A stretch of 64,000 nt of DNA from positions 1 through 64,000 of the forward strand of contig NZ_JAOTBD010000003.1 in assembly GCF_026162625.1 (NCBI RefSeq). Reading direction: 5' to 3'. The notes under the pieces were generated by a model. The model had not been told where the DNA came from, ran no database searches, and saw only the letters and a program-made list of their open reading frames with translations. Positions 61,078 through 64,000 of the stretch are shown here, in pieces. The stretch's first letter is position 1, and each line of letters opens with the position of its first letter. The DNA comes from Paracoccus beibuensis (GTDB taxonomy: Bacteria; Pseudomonadota; Alphaproteobacteria; Rhodobacterales; Rhodobacteraceae). A program made the translations under genes and the position numbers.

Positions 61078-63690
61078 TCATGCGTCGACGCGCAGCCGCT
61101 CCATCAGCGCCTTGATCTCGGGGCGGCAGGAACCACAGTTCGCACCGGCGCCAAGTGCGCGGCCGACGTCATCGACGGACAGCAACCCCTGCGAGGTGAT
61201 GGCCGCCACCAGCGTCGTGATCCCGATGCCCGTGCAGGCGCAAACGGTGGCGCCGCCGTCGGGCCGGTCCGCGCCGGGGCGGCCGGCGAGAAGGCCCGCG
61301 TCGATATCCTGCGAAAGTGCCGTGGCCAGGTGGCTGCGCGACAGGGCGACGGGGTCGGGCGAGACGAACAGCGCCGCCTGCAGCTGGCCGTCCCTGACGA
61401 AGGCCAGCCTGACGATCCCGCGGCTGTCGTCGCGGACGACCATCGGTGGGATGTCGAGATCCAGAAGATGCTGCGCAGCCTCGCTCCAGTCCGGGGGATC
61501 GGCAAGGCCGGCAAGCTCGGCCTGGTAACCGCCGGGCAGGGTGGCCACCGCCCAATAGTCGCTATCGGGACTTATCGGGCGGCGCGAGACGGCATAGCCG
61601 TACCAACGCGCCCGGAAAGGCGCGACTGCGACCGGCGTGGACTTGAGCGCCGGTTGGCCCGAGACCGGGTCCACCAGGGCGCGCGTCAGGCCGTTGACGC
61701 GTCCCGTCGGGGCGGTCGGCCCGCTCCAGTGTATCGGGGCGAAGGGCTGGCCCGGCGCGACGCGGTCGGTGACCAGAACGCGAAGAACCGCCTCTCCGCG
61801 CGCCGAGGTTACGCGGGCGAGGCTGGCCGGGGCGAGGCCGAGAGACGCTGCGTCGCCGGGGTGCAGTTCCAGATAGGGCTCGGCCAGGTGGCGCGACAGG
61901 CGGGGCGATGTGCCGGTGCGGGTCATGCTGTGCCAATGGTCGCGGACCCGGCCGGTGTTCAGCCTGAAGGCGAAGCCGGTCGTCGTCGGCTGGGGCAGGC
62001 GGGGAACGACCGGCACCATCCGGCCCCGGCCCGTGGACGTGTGGTAGCGGCCTTCTCCGAAAAAACGGTCGCCCTGCCGTGCCCCTGCGCGCGGCCAGAG
62101 AAACGGCGTCATCGCGTCGTAGTCCCCGCGATCCATCTTCGCGCAGTCGGAGATGTCGAAGTCGCTGCCCAGCCTGCCGGCCACCCCCGAAAGCGCGGCA
62201 TGTTCCGCGAAGATCTGCGCGGGGTGCGTCCAGGCGAAGGCCTGATGCCAACCCATCCGCTGCGCCACACCTGCGATGATGCGCCAGTCGTCGCGGGCCT
62301 GCCCGACCGGGGCAAGCGTCGGACGCTGCCGGCTGATCCGACGTTCGGAGTTCGTGACGGTGCCGTCCTTCTCGCCCCAGCCCGTCGCGGGCAGCAGGAC
62401 ATCCGCCAGTCGCGTCGTGTCGGTCTGCGCAATCATGTCCGAGACGACGACGAAGTCGCAGCCGTCCATGGCGCGGGCGACGCGGTCGGCATCGGGCATC
62501 GACATGGCGGGGTTGGTGCAGATGATCCACAGTGCCTTGATGCGGCCGTCCTCGATGGCGCGGAACATGTCGACGGCCTTCAGGCCCGGCGTCCTGGGCA
62601 TCCGGGGAGCATTCCAGAACTGCTGGACCGCCTGGCGGTGGTTCGGGTCGTCGATGTCCAGGTGGCAGGCCAGCATGTTGGCCAGCCCGCCAACCTCTCG
62701 GCCGCCCATGGCGTTGGGCTGGCCGGTGACCGAAAACGGCCCCATGCCGGGCCGCCCGATCCGCCCGGTCGCCATGTGGCAGTTCAGGATCGCGTTGACC
62801 TTGTCGGTGCCGCTGTCGGACTGGTTGATGCCTTGGGAATAGACCGTGACCACGCGGTCGCTGGCGCACCACAGGTCGATGAACTGTGCCAGGTCGTCCG
62901 GCGAAAGCCCGGTCATCGCCGGATCGGTCTGCCGCGCGGCGGCCACGGTCTCGTCCAGCCCGTCGACCGGCGCGGCGCCGGTCAGGCCGCGGCGGTCCGC
63001 CTCGGCCAGCAGCAGGTTGAAGACGGCCGCATCGGCGCCGGGCGCGACCCGCAGGTGCAGGTCGGCGATATCGCAGGTGGCGGTGCGGCGCGGGTCGATC
63101 ACGATGACCTTGGTGCCCCGAACCTCTCGTGCGGCGGCAAGGCGCTGGAAGAGGACCGGGTGGCACCAGGCCAAGTTGGAGCCGACGAGGACCACGCAGT
63201 CCGCCTCCTCCAGATCCTCGTAAAGACCGGGCACCGTGTCGCTGCCGAAGGCGCGCCGGTGCCCCGCCACCGACGACGCCATGCAAAGGCGGGAGTTGGT
63301 GTCGATATTGGCGCTGCCGATGAACCCCTTCATCAGCTTGTTGGCGACGTAGTAATCCTCGGTCAGCAACTGGCCCGAGACGTAGAAGGCGACGGAATCC
63401 GGGCCGTGTCTTTCAATGGTCTCGCTGAATCGCTGCGCGACCAGGTCCAGCGCCTCGTCCCATTCCGCCTCGCGCCCGCCGATCCGGGGGGTCAGCAGGC
63501 GTCCGGTCGGGCCGACCGTTTCACCAAGCGCCATGCCCTTGACGCACAGGCGCCCGAAGTTGGCCGGGTGATCCGGGTCGCCCTTGATCGCCAGTCCGCC
63601 GTCGGGCTGGGGCGTGGCCAGCACACCGCAGCCCACGCCGCAATAGGGGCAGGTCGTCCGAACCGGGCGGGCAGGAGCGTGCATGGTCAT
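61078..63690 (-). CDS. nasA: Assimilatory nitrate reductase catalytic subunit
   Basis: 870 aa molybdopterin oxidoreductase. The [4Fe-4S] cysteines are C14, C17, C21 and C49 (CPYCGVGC and RLCVKG). Molybdopterin-domain motifs include NTNSRLCMASSV-like sequence, VIVIDPRRTATCDIA, and TGQPNAMGGREVGGLANML. A C-terminal BFD-like [2Fe-2S] domain has CACTGIGITTL and CGSCRPEI. It reduces nitrate to nitrite in the cytoplasm. It lies nine bases after the transporter gene's stop and is likely co-transcribed with it. Regulation by nitrate and ammonium would be expected but no site is visible here. Confidence 0.93.
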   Translation of the reverse strand: MTMHAPARPVRTTCPYCGVGCGVLATPQPDGGLAIKGDPDHPANFGRLCVKGMALGETVGPTGRLLTPRIGGREAEWDEALDLVAQRFSETIERHGPDSVAFYVSGQLLTEDYYVANKLMKGFIGSANIDTNSRLCMASSVAGHRRAFGSDTVPGLYEDLEEADCVVLVGSNLAWCHPVLFQRLAAAREVRGTKVIVIDPRRTATCDIADLHLRVAPGADAAVFNLLLAEADRRGLTGAAPVDGLDETVAAARQTDPAMTGLSPDDLAQFIDLWCASDRVVTVYSQGINQSDSGTDKVNAILNCHMATGRIGRPGMGPFSVTGQPNAMGGREVGGLANMLACHLDIDDPNHRQAVQQFWNAPRMPRTPGLKAVDMFRAIEDGRIKALWIICTNPAMSMPDADRVARAMDGCDFVVVSDMIAQTDTTRLADVLLPATGWGEKDGTVTNSERRISRQRPTLAPVGQARDDWRIIAGVAQRMGWHQAFAWTHPAQIFAEHAALSGVAGRLGSDFDISDCAKMDRGDYDAMTPFLWPRAGARQGDRFFGEGRYHTSTGRGRMVPVVPRLPQPTTTGFAFRLNTGRVRDHWHSMTRTGTSPRLSRHLAEPYLELHPGDAASLGLAPASLARVTSARGEAVLRVLVTDRVAPGQPFAPIHWSGPTAPTGRVNGLTRALVDPVSGQPALKSTPVAVAPFRARWYGYAVSRRPISPDSDYWAVATLPGGYQAELAGLADPPDWSEAAQHLLDLDIPPMVVRDDSRGIVRLAFVRDGQLQAALFVSPDPVALSRSHLATALSQDIDAGLLAGRPGADRPDGGATVCACTGIGITTLVAAITSQGLLSVDDVGRALGAGANCGSCRPEIKALMERLRVDA

Positions 63691-63699
63691 GGCCGTTCC

Positions 63700-64000
63700 T
63701 TACTCTGCCGGGACCGCCGCAGGGCGGTCGTCGGTGATCCGGTCAAGCTCGGGCGAGGTGCGGTGGTGGGTGGCATAGATCATCGCGCCCACGAAGGTCA
63801 GCCCGCCGACCAGGTTGCCGATGACGGTCGGGATCTCGTTCCAGATCATGTAGTCCATGATGGTGAAGTTGCCGCCCAGCAGCAGTCCGGCCGGGAACAG
63901 GAACATGTTCACGATGGAATGTTCGAACCCCATGTAGAAGAACACCAGGATCGGCATCCACATGGCCATGATCTTGCCCGACACGCTGGTCGACATCATC
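63700..64000 (-). CDS. Formate/nitrite transporter family protein, 3' part (cut by window edge)
   Basis: The C-terminal 100 residues of an FNT channel: PILVFFYMGFEHSIVNMFLF, then FTIMDYMIWNEIPTVIGNLV. The conserved histidine of GFEHSIVNMF and the aromatic patch are visible. The 5' part lies beyond the window. With nasA downstream it should move nitrite or formate across the inner membrane (NirC-like). It ends with TAA at 63700. Confidence 0.88.
   Translation of the reverse strand, partial: MMSTSVSGKIMAMWMPILVFFYMGFEHSIVNMFLFPAGLLLGGNFTIMDYMIWNEIPTVIGNLVGGLTFVGAMIYATHHRTSPELDRITDDRPAAVPAE

Noticed and set aside
1-64000. CRISPR array, tRNA, rRNA or plasmid replication genes
   Set aside because: No regularly spaced short repeats, clover-leaf-like segments, rRNA-like sequence or Rep/ParAB signatures were found by eye.

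Overview
The window looks like a high-GC alphaproteobacterium of the Rhodobacteraceae, most likely Paracoccus or a close relative. The basis is the taurine cluster (MocR-type TauR, TRAP transporter, TauXY, Xsc, TauZ, Pta), a CckA-type hybrid kinase, the IS5/IS66/IS21 relics and the codon use. The housekeeping genes at the right end (cckA, an RsmB-like methyltransferase, nasA) favour a chromosome or chromid over a small plasmid. No replication or partition genes, tRNAs, rRNAs or CRISPR arrays were seen.

1-22.7 kb is a double sulfonate-catabolism locus. After IS66 and IS5 scars comes divergent tauR, then tauKLM (TRAP uptake), tauXY (taurine dehydrogenase) and xsc-tauZ-pta (desulfonation of sulfoacetaldehyde, sulfite/sulfate export, acetyl-phosphate to acetyl-CoA). 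The reading direction continues through an amidohydrolase, a CobW-type GTPase and a sodium:solute symporter of unknown substrate. Next is an isethionate-type set (IclR regulator, MFS transporter, GMC dehydrogenase: iseR, iseU, iseJ), which feeds a second xsc-tauZ-pta. The two xsc-tauZ-pta cassettes form a 3,854-bp direct repeat that appears identical and is trimmed almost exactly to gene borders.

22.7-35.8 kb begins with a Fic relic and a broken isoaspartyl peptidase. Two divergent, tightly overlapping operons follow. The leftward one carries a GntR regulator, creatininase, ketopantoate-reductase-like protein, SDR, polysaccharide deacetylase and the broken peptidase. The rightward one carries a peptide-type ABC transporter and an M32 carboxypeptidase. 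Together they look like an uptake and degradation system for an amide or peptide-like compound, with two similar candidate operator sites in the 183-bp divergent promoter.

35.8-41.8 kb is a graveyard of mobile DNA: IS66 orfA interrupted by a decayed IS5, an IS21 fragment, a broken large serine recombinase abutting phage tail-tube and capsid-protease fragments, and a broken AI-2E-type transporter. One apparently intact SurA-N-like periplasmic protein lies among them.

41.8-54.3 kb holds an EF-hand protein, ExoD and two back-to-back terminal oxidase operons. Each has a fused subunit I-III and its own CtaG-like assembly protein. The left one also has a tri-heme cytochrome c and a subunit II carrying a cytochrome c domain. 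Both subunits I lack the canonical K-channel lysine and the asparagines of the D-channel entrance, although the metal ligands are intact.

54.4-64 kb carries an RsmB-like methyltransferase, cckA, a gene-poor stretch, a flavodoxin-like reductase, an ExoY-type sugar transferase, and the end of a nitrate assimilation cluster (nasA and a partial formate/nitrite transporter).
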